A stretch of 64,000 bases of DNA, from positions 20,684 to 84,683 of the forward strand of contig NW_022204087.1 in assembly GCF_007655135.1 (NCBI RefSeq), read 5' to 3'. Below, in pieces: positions 1 to 10,374 of this stretch. The notes under the pieces are model-generated. The model was not told where the DNA came from and made no database searches. It saw only the letters and a list, made by a program, of their open reading frames with translations. The stretch comes from Punica granatum (taxonomy: Eukaryota > Streptophyta > Magnoliopsida > Myrtales > Lythraceae). Position 1 is the first letter of the stretch; each line of letters begins with the position of its first letter. The translations under genes were made by a program, and so were the position numbers.

Positions 1-888
1 TTATGGACTAAGTGGTGCTAAGACAATACTCTTCCCTTCCTTGGAGAATGAATAAGTATTATTGTATCCATCGTGCAAAGCCCTCCTATCGTATTGCCAC
101 GGTCTTCCCAATAGAAGATGACTTGCACTCATCGGAACCACGTCACATACTAATTCATCTTTATACATCTTCCCAATTGAGAATGGAATACGAACTTGCT
201 GAGTAACTCGTGCCTCGCCTTGATCATTCAGCCATCTCAACTTATAGGGGCATGGATGCTTTGTAGTAGCCAGATTCAGCTTCTCCACCAAGGTCGTAGA
301 CGCAACATTGGTGCAACTCCCACTGTCGATGATAACTCCGCACACCTTATTTTGGATGGTGCACCGAGTTCGGAAAAGATTGTCCCGCTGTTCTTCTTCC
401 AGCTTTGCTTCGGAACTCAAGACTCGACGAATCATGAGCATCTCACCCTCATCGGCAAACTCTACATTCTCTCCCTGCGCACCACCACAAACCTCCTCAT
501 CCACCCCTTCATCTTCACTCTCGATCTCTTGAGTGTTCTGGATGGTCATCACTCGCCGATTCGGACATTGGGAAGCTATGTGTCCTAATCCAAGACATTT
601 GAAGCACTTGATGTCTCGTCTCCGAACAGGGCGTTGCGGATCGGTGTGCTTCTCCTTTCCCTTTGTCACCTCAGCTTGAGGCCTTTGAGAGCCTCCTACA
701 TCCTTCTGCTGCGCATTCCACTTCGAAGAGGATCCTGAACTAGCAGCCACTGGTTTTGGGTAAAGCACCCGCGATGCATTGAGTTTGCGACGTTTTCTCT
801 GTTTTTCCACCTTACTGGCCAGCGTAATCACATCTTCCCAAAAGACATAGGGCTGCAACTCCACGATATCCGCAATTTCCTTGTTCAA
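1..888 (-). pseudogene. Alpha zinc knuckle plus aspartic protease, unit 1
   Basis: An open frame of 295 codons with no ATG at its head; it is the out-of-frame continuation of gag. In order it has a basic linker (residues 28-40), a CCHC zinc knuckle (C95, C98, H103, C108), an acidic stretch, and a retroviral-type aspartic protease with catalytic D188-S-G and the flap-side motif LLLGRPW at 258-264. It ends in a TAA at 1-3, in the place where related pol frames run on into RT. The protease fold looks whole, but nothing upstream could deliver a start codon in frame. Confidence 0.88.
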
Positions 889-1542
889 GCAATGGTCTGC
901 TCCCGTGGCTCACTCAGTTCGCATCTCATCGACAACATTTCGAACTCCATGACATAATCTTCAACGGACATACCTCCCTGGCGAATACTCTGCAGTTTGA
1001 GGTACAAGTTTTGCTTGTAGTACTCGGGCATGAATCTTCTATGCATGATGCGCTTCATCTCCCGCCAACTACGAATCCCATCTCCCCTATCTCTTCTTCG
1101 CTGCGCCTTTAAGTTTTCCCACCACAGATTCGCATAATCGGTGAACTCGAGGGCAGCAAGTTGGCACTTCTGGGCTTCGGAGTACTCATAGCATTCGAAC
1201 ACCTTATCGACGCGCTGGACCCACTCGAGGTACTCTTCAGGGGAACTCGTGCCTTTGAATTGTGGAATCTTTAACTTGAGATTGGTACCTTCGTGGAACC
1301 GGCCGCTCTTCTTCTTCAGGAAGTTTATCCTCCGGGTCAGCTTCATCTTCCACTCGAACATTCCGTCTAGGAACTCGATGTGCACGTTGCGGAGGATCAG
1401 GCGCCACAGCCATTCGATCAAGAGCTTGGATCACCAGATCGAGTCATGCAGAGAGCTCCTCTTGCCCCCGCTGAAGCCCAAGGAACTGGGCTTGCTCGAG
1501 TGTGAGTCCCCTCGGAACCTGATGGACGTTTTCCTCATCCAT
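885..1542 (-). pseudogene. gag: Alpha gag (capsid), unit 1, broken
   Basis: Encodes the Ty3/gypsy capsid protein that would package element RNA. The capsid domain reads from 1421 to 885 with the family landmarks LKIPQFKG, EEYLEWVQRVDKVF, DYANLWWENL, RRFMPEYY and MSVEDYVMEFEML. The natural ATG is at 1540-1542 (MDEENVHQV), but a TGA follows after 33 codons. The continuing N-terminal frame (RVPRRNVRVEDEADPED) is then one base out of step with the capsid frame. The capsid frame ends in TGA at 885-887 just after EQTIA, where related Gags continue into a short linker, so a small out-of-frame deletion separates capsid from zinc knuckle. All array units share these lesions except where noted. Confidence 0.88.
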
Positions 1543-1627
1543 TGTGTTTCCCAGAATAATTCCTCACTAACACTCGTGTATACACTCCTTAACGTGTTTC
1601 ACTCGTCCAACAAGAACAAAACCTTAT

Positions 1628-1639
1628 GCTCTGATACCA
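1628..1639 (-). promoter_or_regulatory. Primer binding site, initiator tRNA-Met, unit 1
   Basis: Minus-strand TGGTATCAGAGC, two bases inside the LTR end. This is the classic plant LTR-retrotransposon primer site complementary to the 3' end of initiator tRNA-Met. It occurs at the same place in every alpha unit and fixes orientation and LTR edge. Confidence 0.92.
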
Positions 1640-1641
1640 AA

Positions 1642-2263
1642 TGATAAGCTCACGAACCAGAACTTGATAAAGAAAGAAGGGTGGAGGGTAGAACCAACTA
1701 AACTCACTCGATAAGATGACTCGCCATAAGTAAGAAAAATCGTTTTGATTCGCCACGCTCAAGGATGAATGATAAGAATCAGAGTTTTCGCCACTAAACA
1801 ATGAACCTGTTTAGATAAGAAAAGATAAGAAACGCTCTAAGCAATTTCAATCAAAAATTCATCAAATTCGTCTGTCTTCCTCTCTTACAATAAGATGCAT
1901 ATTTATATAGAGGGAAGACACCCCCCCTGGACTATAAAATAGGAAACTGATATCTGATATCCTCTAGATTACTTTCCTAAAATAGAGTAATGTAATAATC
2001 TGAAATAGGAAACTTAAGATTGCTGACTCAAGCTAATATAGGAATTAATATCTAATTAAGGGAAACTATTATCTTCTCGTAACAGCTGAAGTCTTTTAAA
2101 ATATGGGCCATCACTTCGGGCTGGACTCCTCATCTCCTATTTCCGAGCACTTAAGTACGGTAAAGGGCCCGGGGAGAGTTGCAACAAGCTTCTTGGCCAT
2201 GGAACGAGTGATAGGACTCGAACTAGATCTGGATCCCTTGAAGTCGTGCTACGATTTGCATCA
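1642..2263 (-). repeat. Alpha LTR of unit 1 (shared with unit 2)
   Basis: On the minus strand the LTR opens with TGATGCAAATC and closes with GAGCTTATCA, giving TGAT/ATCA ends. The low end is fixed by the primer site two bases away (1628-1639). The high end is inferred from the identical start of LTRs A and D, which follow a clear polypurine tract in A. It is about 622 bp long. A TATA box (CTATATAAAT, minus) sits at 1901-1910. The first 120 bp encode a relic of the pol tail (PITRSMAKK against PITRARAKK in LTRs A and D). It serves as 5' LTR of unit 1 and 3' LTR of unit 2. A second possible start, TGTTACG at 2084, would give a 443-bp LTR. Confidence 0.8.
1901..1910 (-). promoter_or_regulatory. 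TATA box of the alpha LTR
   Basis: CTATATAAAT on the minus strand, about 259 bp inside the LTR, in an AT-rich stretch followed by GCATC. It is the only good TATA box in the LTR and would place transcription start near 1870. The same motif occurs at the same offset in nearly every other alpha LTR (for example 4721-4730 and 16223-16232). Confidence 0.6.
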
Positions 2264-2816
2264 ACTTTTCAGATCGATCTTTGAAAACAATTTCGAACCA
2301 TTCAACTCATCAAGCATATCATCTAGTCGAGGAATGGGGTAACGATATTTTACTGTAATCTAGTTGATGGCCCGACTATCGACGCACATTCTCATCGATC
2401 CATCCTTCTTGGGCACCAAAAGTGCTGGTACAGAACATGGGCTCATGGACTCCCGTATGTAACCCTTTTCAAGCAATTCATTCACCTGCCGTTGCAGCTC
2501 CTTGGCCTCATTCGGATTGCACCGATATGCCGATCGATTAGGAAAAAGCAGAACCAGGAATGAGATCAATTTGATGCTCAATCCCCTGAATCGGAGGCAA
2601 CCTTTCAGGCAACTCCGCAGGAAATACGTCAACGAACTCCTTTAAGAGAGCCATGAACCGAGGCGGAAGAGAAATATGTGCTTCGGGCGTTGCTTCCTGC
2701 ATGAAAAGTATGAGAACTAAGTTGAAGTTCAACAGAGTCCTTTCAAGCTCTCCCAATGTCATCACCAAGCTTTCTTTCTTCAAGCCATTCACACTCGCAC
2801 TATGGTCCTTTTGCAC
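2261..2816 (-). pseudogene. Alpha RT fragment, unit 2, truncated at the LTR
   Basis: The start of a Ty3/gypsy reverse transcriptase. The linker reads in one frame ([18 protein letters not shown]) and the fingers region in another ([38 protein letters not shown]). The switch is caused by one extra T near 2543, shared by the whole array. A TAG interrupts RAIN (AAG to TAG); unit 3 shares it, the right-hand units do not. The frame reaches KIDLKS and stops on the TGA that is the first codon of the LTR. Everything from the YHQI region through YVDD, RNase H and integrase is missing, so no polymerase activity is possible. Confidence 0.88.
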
Positions 2817-2819
2817 TTG

Positions 2820-3708
2820 TTATGGACTAAGTGGTGCTAAGACAATACTCTTCCCTTCCTTGGTGAATGAATAAGTATTATTGTATCCATCGTGCAAAGC
2901 CCTCCTATCGTATTGCCACGGTCTTCCCAATAGAAGATGACTTGCACTCATCGGAACCACGTCACATACTAATTCATCTTTATACATCTTCCCAATTGAG
3001 AATGGAATACGAACTTGCTGAGTAACTCGTGCCTCGCCTTGATCATTCAGCCATCTCAACTTATAGGGGCATGGATGCTTTGTAGTAGCCAGATTCAGCT
3101 TCTCCACCAAGGTCGTAGATGCAACATTGGTACAACTCCCACTGTCGATGATAACTCCGCACACCTTATTTTGGATGGTGCACCGAGTTCGGAAAAGATT
3201 GTCCCGCTGTTCTTCTTCCAGCTTTGCTTCGGAACTCAAGACTCGACGAATCATGAGCATCTCACCCTCATCGGCAAACTCTACATTCTCTCCCTGCGCA
3301 CCTCCACAAACCTCCTCATCCACCCCTTCATCTTCACTCTCGATCTCTTGAGTGTTCTGGATGGTCATCACTCGCCGATTCGGACATTGGGAAGCTATGT
3401 GTCCTAATCCAAGACATTTGAAGCAACTTGATGTCTCGTCTCCGAACAGGGCGTTGCGGATCGGTGTGCTTCTCCTTTCCCTTTGTCACCTCAGCTTGAG
3501 GCCTTTGAGAGCCTCCTACATCCTTCTGCTGCGCATTCCACTTCGAAGAGGATCCTGAACTAGCAGCCACTGGTTTTGGGTAAAGCACCCGCGATGCATT
3601 GAGTTTGCGACGTTTTCTCTGTTTTTCCACCTTACTGGCCAGCGTAATCACATCTTCCCAAAAGACATAGGGCTGCAACTCCACGATATCCGCAATTTCC
3701 TTGTTCAA
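2820..3708 (-). pseudogene. Alpha zinc knuckle plus protease, unit 2, frameshifted
   Basis: Same protein as in unit 1, but one extra A near 3426 breaks the frame inside the zinc knuckle. The basic linker reads 3708-3334 and the protease 3371-2820. The catalytic D-S-G and LLLGRPW are kept. The knuckle cysteines are lost from the readable frame. Confidence 0.86.
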
Positions 3709-4361
3709 GCAATGGTCTGCTCCCGTGGCTCACTCAGTTCGCATCTCATCGACAACATTTCGAACTCCATGACATAATCTTCAACGGACATACCTCCCTG
3801 GCGAATACTCTGCAGTTTGAGGTACAAGTTTTGCTTGTAGTACTCGGGCATGAATCTTCTATGCATGATGCGCTTCATCTCCCGCCAACTACGAATCCCA
3901 TCTCCCCTATCTCTTCTTCGCTGCGCCTTTAAGTTTTCCCACCACAGATTCGCATAATCGGTGAACTCAGGGCAGCAAGTTGGCACTTCTGGGCTTCGGA
4001 GTACTCATAGCATTCGAACACCTTATCGACGCGCTGGACCCACTCGAGGTACTCTTCAGGGGAACTCGTGCCTTTGAATTGTGGAATCTTTAACTTGAGA
4101 TTGGTACCTTCGTGGAACCGGCCGCTCTTCTTCTTCAGGAAGTTCATCCTCCGGGTCAGCTTCATCTTCCACTCGAACATTCCGTCTAGGAACTCGATGT
4201 GCACGTTGCGGAGGATCAGGCGCCACAGCCATTCGATCAAGAGCTTGGATCACCAGATCGAGTCATGCAGAGAGCTCCTCTTGCCCCCGCTGAAGCCCAA
4301 GGAACTGGGCTTGCTCGAGTGTGAGTCCCCTCGGAACCTGATGGACGTTTTCCTCATCCAT
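3705..4361 (-). pseudogene. gag: Alpha gag, unit 2, broken
   Basis: Capsid domain as in unit 1 with one further private deletion near 3968, which splits it into 4240-3929 and 3986-3705. ATG at 4359-4361 is followed by the array-wide early TGA. Confidence 0.86.
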
Positions 4362-4461
4362 TGTGTTTCCCAGAATAATTCCTCACTAAACACTCGTGTA
4401 TACACTCTTTCACGTGTTTCACTCGTCCAACAAGAACAAAACCTTATGCTCTGATACCAAA

Positions 4462-5082
4462 TGATAAGCTCACGAACCAGAACTTGATAAAGAAAGAAGG
4501 GTGGAGGGTAGAACCAACTAAACTCACTCGATAAGATGACTCGCCATGAGTAAGAAAAATCGTTTTGATTCGCCACGCTCAAGGATGAATGATAAGAATC
4601 ACAGTTTTCGCCACTAAACAATGAACCTGTTTAGATAAGAAAAGATAAGAAACGCTCTAAGCAATTTCAATCAAAAATTCATCAAATTCGTCTGTCTTCC
4701 TCTCTTACAATAAGATGCATATTTATATAGAGGGAAGACACCCCCCTGGACTATAAAATAGGAAACTGATATCTGATATCCTCTAGATTACTTTCCTAAA
4801 ATAGAGTAATGTAATAATCTGAAATAGGAAACTTAAGATTGCTGACTCAAGCTAATATAGGAATTAATATCTAATTAAGGGAAACTATTATCTTCTCGTA
4901 ACAGCTGAAGTCTTTTAAAATATGGGCCATCACTTCGGGCTGGACTCCTCATCTCCTATTTCCGAGCACTTAAGTACGGTAAAGGGCCCGGGGAGAGTTG
5001 CAACAAGCTTCTTGGCCATGGAACGAGTGATAGGACTCGAACTAGATCTGGATCCCTTGAAGTCGTGCTACGATTTGCATCA
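4462..5082 (-). repeat. Alpha LTR of unit 2 (shared with unit 3)
   Basis: 621 bp. Primer site at 4448-4459. TATA at 4721-4730. Nearly identical to the LTR of unit 1. Confidence 0.82.
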
Positions 5083-5635
5083 ACTTTTCAGATCGATCTT
5101 TGAAAACAATTTCGAACCATTCAACTCATCAAGCATATCATCTAGTCGAGGAATGGGGTAACGATATTTTACTGTAATCTAGTTGATGGCCCGACTATCA
5201 ACGCACATTCTCATCGATCCATCCTTCTTGGGCACCAAAAGTGCTGGTACAGAACATGGGCTCATGGACTCCCGTATGTAACCCTTTTCAAGCAATTCAT
5301 TCACCTGCCGTTGCAGCTCCTTGGCCTCATTCGGATTGCACTGATATGCCGATCGATTAGGAAAAAGCAGAACCAGGAATGAGATCAATTTGATGCTCAA
5401 TCCCCTGAATCGGAGGCAACCTTTCAGGCAACTCCGCAGGAAATACGTCAACGAACTCCTTTAAGAGAGCCATGAACCGAGGCGGAAGAGAAATATGTGC
5501 TTCGGGCGTTGCTTCCTGCATGAAAAGTATGAGAACTAAGTTGAAGTTCAACAGAGTCCTTTCAAGCTCTCCCAATGTCATCACCAAGCTTTCTTTCTTG
5601 AAGCCATTCACACTCGCACTATGGTCCTTTTGCAC
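5080..5635 (-). pseudogene. Alpha RT fragment, unit 3
   Basis: Same truncated RT as in unit 2, with the same in-frame TAG in RAIN and the same frame switch. It ends on the LTR TGA at 5080-5082. Confidence 0.87.
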
Positions 5636-5638
5636 TTG

Positions 5639-6526
5639 TTATGGACTAAGTGGTGCTAAGACAATACTCTTCCCTTCCTTGGTGAATGAATAAGTATTAT
5701 TGTATCCATCGTGCAAAGCCCTCCTATCGTATTGCCACGGTCTTCCCAATAGAAGATGACTTGCACTCATCGGAACCACGTCACATACTAATTCATCTTT
5801 ATACATCTTCCCAATTGAGAATGGAATACGAACTTGCTGAGTAACTCGTGCCTCGCCTTGATCATTCAGCCATCTCAACTTATAGGGGCATGGATGCTTT
5901 GTAGTAGCCAGATTCAGCTTCTCCACCAAGGTCGTAGATGCAACATTGGTACAACTCCCACTGTCGATGATAACTCCGCACACCTTATTTTGGATGGTGC
6001 ACCGAGTTCGGAAAAGATTGTCCCGCTGTTCTTCTTCCAGCTTTGCTTCGGAACTCAAGACTCGACGAATCATGAGCATCTCACCCTCATCGGCAAACTC
6101 TACATTCTCTCCCTGCGCACCTCCACAAACCTCCTCATCCACCCCTTCATCTTCACTCTCGATCTCTTGAGTGTTCTGGATGGTCATCACTCGCCGATTC
6201 GGACATTGGGAAGCTATGTGTCCTAATCCAAGACATTTGAAGAACTTGATGTCTCGTCTCCGAACAGGGCGTTGCGGATCGGTGTGCTTCTCCTTTCCCT
6301 TTGTCACCTCAGCTTGAGGCCTTTGAGAGCCTCCTACATCCTTCTGCTGCGCATTCCACTTCGAAGAGGATCCTGAACTAGCAGCCACTGGTTTTGGGTA
6401 AAGCACCCGCGATGCATTGAGTTTGCGACGTTTTCTCTGTTTTTCCACCTTACTGGCCAGCGTAATCACATCTTCCCAAAAGACATAGGGCTGCAACTCC
6501 ACGATATCCGCAATTTCCTTGTTCAA
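5639..6526 (-). pseudogene. Alpha zinc knuckle plus protease, unit 3
   Basis: Open over 295 codons, but the first cysteine of the zinc knuckle is replaced by phenylalanine (KFFKC instead of KCFKC), so RNA binding would be impaired even if translated. Protease motifs intact. Confidence 0.87.
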
Positions 6527-7179
6527 GCAATGGTCTGCTCCCGTGGCTCACTCAGTTCGCATCTCATCGACAACATTTCGAACTCCATGACATAATCTTC
6601 AACGGACATACCTCCCTGGCGAATACTCTGCAGTTTGAGGTACAAGTTTTGCTTGTAGTACTCGGGCATGAATCTTCTATGCATGATGCGCTTCATCTCC
6701 CGCCAACTACGAATCCCATCTCCCCTATCTCTTCTTCGCTGCGCCTTTAAGTTTTCCCACCACAGATTCGCATAATCGGTGAACTCGAGGGCAGCAAGTT
6801 GGCACTTCTGGGCTTCGGAGTACTCATAGCATTCGAACACCTTATCGACGCGCTGGACCCACTCGAGGTACTCTTCAGGGGAACTCGTGCCTTTGAATTG
6901 TGGAATCTTTAACTTGAGATTGGTACCTTCGTGGAACCGGCCGCTCTTCTTCTTCAGGAAGTTCATCCTCCGGTCAGCTTCATCTTCCACTCGAACATTC
7001 CGTCTAGGAACTCGATGTGCACGTTGCGGAGGATCAGGCGCCACAGCCATTCGATCAAGAGCTTGGATCACCAGATCGAGTCATGCAGAGAGCTCCTCTT
7101 GCCCCCGCTGAAGCCCAAGGAACTGGGCTTGCTCGAGTGTGAGTCCCCTCGGAACCTGATGGACGTTTTCCTCATCCAT
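6523..7179 (-). pseudogene. gag: Alpha gag, unit 3, longest continuous capsid frame
   Basis: One base is missing at about 6973 relative to the other units, so the N-terminal frame (RVEDEAD) runs straight into the capsid frame (RRMNFLKKKSGRF) as one 182-codon stretch from 7071 to 6523. Either this unit keeps the ancestral phase or it has a chance compensating deletion. The early TGA after the ATG at 7177-7179 and the TGA at the end of capsid remain. Confidence 0.86.
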
Positions 7180-7279
7180 TGTGTTTCCCAGAATAATTCC
7201 TCACTAAACACTCGTGTATACACTCCTTCACGTGTTTCACTCGGCCAACAAGAACAAAACCTTATGCTCTGATACCAAA

Positions 7280-7870
7280 TGATAAGCTCACGAACCAGAA
7301 CTTGATAAAGAAAGAAGGGTGGAGGGTAGAACCAACTAAACTCACTCGATAAGATGACTCGCCATGAGTAAGAAAAATCGTTTTGATTCGCCACGCTCAA
7401 GGAGGAATGATAAGAATCAGAGTTTTCGCCACTAAACAATGAACCTGTTTAGATAAGAAAAGATAAGAAACGCTCTAAGCAATTTCAATCAAAAATTCAT
7501 CAAATTCGTCTGTCTTCCTCTCTTACAATAAGATGCATATTTATATAGAGGGAAGACACCCCCCCTGGACTATAAAATAGGAAACTGATATCTGATATCC
7601 TCTAGATTACTTTCCGAAAATAGAGTAATGTAATAATCTGAAATAGAAAACTTAAGATTGCTGACTCAAGCTAATATAGGAATTAATATCTAATTAAGGG
7701 AAACTATTATCTTCTCGTAACAGCTGAAGTCTTTTGAAATATGGGCCATCACTTCGGGCTGGACTCCTCATCTCCTATTTCCGAGCACTTAAGTACGGTA
7801 AAGGGCCCGGCGAGAGTTGCAACAAGCTTCTTGGCCATGGAACGAGTGATAGGACTCGAACTAGATCTGG
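7280..7870 (-). repeat. Alpha LTR of unit 3, truncated at the array edge
   Basis: Primer site at 7266-7277. The LTR is cut after 591 bp: the outermost 33 or so bases are replaced by plus-strand pol sequence at the junction ctagatctgg/cctcgtc (7870/7871). The LTR of unit 12 breaks at exactly the same base (61706/61707). Confidence 0.85.
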
Positions 7871-9390
7871 CCTCGTCTTGGACTGCATTCTTGGGCACAT
7901 CATGAAGGACGACCAATTGCTTACTTCAGCGAAAAACTAAGCGGGGCAGCCTTAAACTATCCAACTTATGATAAAGAGTTGTATGCATTGGTTCGAGCTT
8001 TAGAGACGTGGCAGCTCTACCTATGGCCTAAGGAGTTCGTGATACACACCGATCATGAGTCCTTGAAACACTTGAAAGGCCAACACAAACTAAACAAAAG
8101 ACATGCCCGATGGGTGGAGTTCATTGAGACGTTTCCATACGTCATTCGGTACAAGCAAGGCAAGGAGAATGTGGTCGCCGATGTACTTTCTCGCAGGTAT
8201 GCATTACTCTCTACACTTGATGCAAAATTGCTTTGTTTTGAGCACATTAAAAATTTATATGCTGATGACCATGAATTTTGTGAGTAATATCGGGCTTGTG
8301 AGAAAATCCCTTGTGGTAAGTTCTTTAGGCATGATGGGTTTCTGTTTCGAGAGAATAAGTTATGCGTGCCTAATTGTTCCCTGAGAGAGTTATTAGTGCA
8401 GGAATCACATGGTGGGGGATTAATGGGACATTTTTGGAGTTGCAAAGAACACTTCTATTGACCACATATGAAAAGAGATGTTGAGAGAATTTGTGGTAGA
8501 TGTGTTACATGTAGGCAAGCTAAATCATAGTGCAGCCTAACGGTTTGTATACTCCTTTACCAATTCCTAGTGAGCCTTGGATTGATATTTCAATGGATTT
8601 TGTGTTAGGATTACCTAGGACTAAACGTGGGAGAGATTCAATTTTTGTGGTTGTGGATAGATTTTCTAAGATGGCACACTTTATTCCATAACACAAAACG
8701 GATGACGCTTCGCATGTTGCTGATTTGTTCTTTAGGGAGATTGTGAGGCTACATGGCATGCCTAGAACAATTGTTTCGGATAGAGATGCTAAGTTCTTGA
8801 GCTATTTTTGGAAGACTTTGGGGTATAGGTCAGGTACTAAGTTGTTGTTTTTTACTACTTGTCACCCAAAAATTGATGGACAAACGGAAGTAGTAAATAG
8901 AACTTTGTCCACTTTGTTGAGGGCAATCATAAAAAAGAACATCAAAACATGGGAAGAGTGCTTACCACATGTTGAGTTTGCTTCTAACAGATCTGTTCAT
9001 TCTGCTACTAAATTTTCACCATTTGAAGTTGTTTATGGATTTAATCCTTTAACTCCATTGGATTTATCTCCTTTGCCTTTGACTGAGCATGTTAATTTAG
9101 ATGACAAAAAGAAAGCTGAATTTGTCAATCAGATTCATGAGAAAACAAGACTCAACATTGAGCGAAGAATTGAGCAGTATACAAAACACGCCAACAAGGG
9201 CTGTCATAAGCTGATTTTTGAACCCGGAGATTGGGCTTGGTTGCATATGAGGAAAGAGAGATTTCCGGCGCAAAGACGTTCCAAACTGCTATAAACTAGA
9301 CTTACCTGGTGAGTACAATGTAAGTGATGATTTGCTTCCTTTTGATGTACGTGATGATTTGAGGACAAATCCTTTTGAAGAGTAGGGGAA
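7871..9390 (+). pseudogene. pol: Remnant A: Ty3/gypsy RNase H and integrase, decayed (left copy)
   Basis: A plus-strand pol tail beginning at the end of RT ([20 protein letters not shown]). RNase H follows (7979-8287; [23 protein letters not shown]). The integrase HHCC finger lies at about 8390-8515 (ESHGG.LMGHF, CGRCVTC) and the core at 8570-9000 with [17 protein letters not shown] and [10 protein letters not shown], so all three acidic catalytic residues are present. The frame is closed by TAA at 8285-8287, by stops near 8458 and 8527, by a TAA after HFIP near 8690, and by a deletion near 9290 that removes the NPRGDGPF region. It runs opposite to the adjoining array and supplies just the part of pol that alpha lacks. 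Confidence 0.88.
9377..9390 (+). other. Polypurine tract of remnant A
   Basis: gaagagtaggggaa immediately before TGATGCAAATC. It overlaps the NPFEE end of the pol frame. This position shows that the LTRs of this family start inside the coding tail, which fixes the LTR edges used throughout this annotation. The right-hand copy is at 63205-63218. Confidence 0.75.
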
Positions 9391-10160
9391 TGATGCAAAT
9401 CGTAGCACGACTTCAAGGGATCCAGTTCAAGTTCCAATTGGACCGATTACGCGAGCACGAGCAAAGAAGTTTAAAGATGAGCTCAACGGCTTGATTCAAG
9501 AGGTTCGGGCTCAAGCAAATTCGTGGAGGCACATTGGACATGAATCACGTTGATATGATCCAGCTAGAGGACCCTTCACACGGGCTTGTGGAAGCATTCC
9601 TGGATGACGGGGTATGGCATGAAGTCGAGCATTGGGACATGCACGTGCTAGCTGGACTAAGAAAAAGAGCACGAGCCAAGAGAATCGAACTAGCCATGCA
9701 AAGGATGTTATTGCATGTCCATGGAGGAGTAGTCAAGCTCTTGGGCGGGGTGCATGTGGAACTAGAAGCCACGATCGTTCATATCTTAGAAATCTATTTA
9801 GAAGATGATCCAAGTTCAAAGGGCTGAATTCAGTTGCTTTTCAATTACTTGGGCCTATTTCATTTTGAGCTCATTATACTTAGGATTTATTTAGTCAAGC
9901 CAATTAGCCCATTTAGGTTATCAGCTAGTATCTCTCTATAAATAGGCATGTGGCCTCTCTAGAAAAGACATATCAATTTTCATTCAACTTTGTGAGAGAG
10001 GTTTTCTCTAAGCTGTTCTGCATCAACTTCGACGATATTGCAAGTGTGATGACTTGTGATTCCTGACATTTATAATATTGGTTTCTAGCTCCTTATAGCT
10101 AGCGGGTCAATATTCCATATTATAATATTGTTCAATAAATTATTCGCCCACTTCAGATCC
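9391..10160 (+). repeat. LTR A, partial (left copy)
   Basis: Starts TGATGCAAATCG after the polypurine tract. The first 150 bases still encode the pol tail PIGPITRARAKKFKDELNG. TATA box TATAAATA at 9937-9944. The usual GCATCA end is not reached: sequence homologous to the LTR B interior (ataatattggtttctagct) is followed near 10160 by a T-rich leader of the opposite strand. The plus-strand frame at 9534-9827 lies inside this LTR and has no support as a gene. Confidence 0.75.
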
Positions 10161-10359
10161 TTTTCTCTTTTTTTTCTCTTTTTTTATCCTTTTTTCTTTT
10201 CATTTATTTTTTTTGGGACGATTTTTTTTTGGATCGCTATGAACAGACTAGACAAAGCTAAATGGAAAAGGATAGAAATGGAAGATAGATAAAAAAAAAA
10301 TTCTAGAATGATGAACAAGGAAAGAGCAAGGATAGATGAAACCTCAATTTGGAGCCTAA
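10161..10359 (-). other. T-rich 5' leader fragment next to LTR B
   Basis: Low-complexity T runs on the plus strand (A-rich on the element strand) between the broken LTR A and the primer site at 10360. By position it is the untranslated leader of a minus-strand element whose body is otherwise missing. No coding sequence is seen. Confidence 0.55.
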
Positions 10360-10371
10360 GCTCTGATACCA
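10360..10371 (-). promoter_or_regulatory. Primer binding site, tRNA-Met, LTR B
   Basis: Minus-strand TGGTATCAGAGC three bases from the end of LTR B, which closes with GCATCA. Confidence 0.88.
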
Positions 10372-10374
10372 AAA

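Larger units (their letters stand above)
1..7870 (-). mobile_element. Left alpha array: three tandem non-autonomous Ty3/gypsy units sharing LTRs
   Basis: Three head-to-tail copies of a 2.82-kb unit, all reading on the minus strand. In element orientation each unit is LTR, primer binding site, gag, zinc knuckle and protease, and RT fragment, followed at once by the next LTR, so n units use n+1 LTRs rather than 2n. Primer sites complementary to the 3' end of initiator tRNA-Met (gctctgatacca on the plus strand) lie at 1628, 4448 and 7266. Units 2 and 3 carry a TAG in the RT fragment, shared with no right-hand unit (the RT of unit 1 is outside the window), and all three carry gag variants that set them apart from the right-hand array. 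The array is cut by the window start and ends at 7870 inside the LTR of unit 3. Confidence 0.93.

Noticed and set aside
196..588. Plus-strand frame of 130 codons (MLSNSCLALIIQ...) repeated in almost every alpha unit
   Set aside because: It is antisense to the protease and exists because that frame is conserved. It has no start context or domain of its own and breaks wherever the protease sequence varies.
1642..2084. Shorter alpha LTR starting at TGTTACG
   Set aside because: The end dinucleotides fit, but the homologous LTRs A, C and D start at TGAT after clear polypurine tracts, and the alpha LTR matches their first 35 bases. Kept as an alternative in the LTR entry.
9534..9827. Plus-strand 97-codon frame
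   Set aside because: Lies inside LTR A. It is out of frame with the pol tail, has no recognisable domain, and is broken in the right-hand copy.
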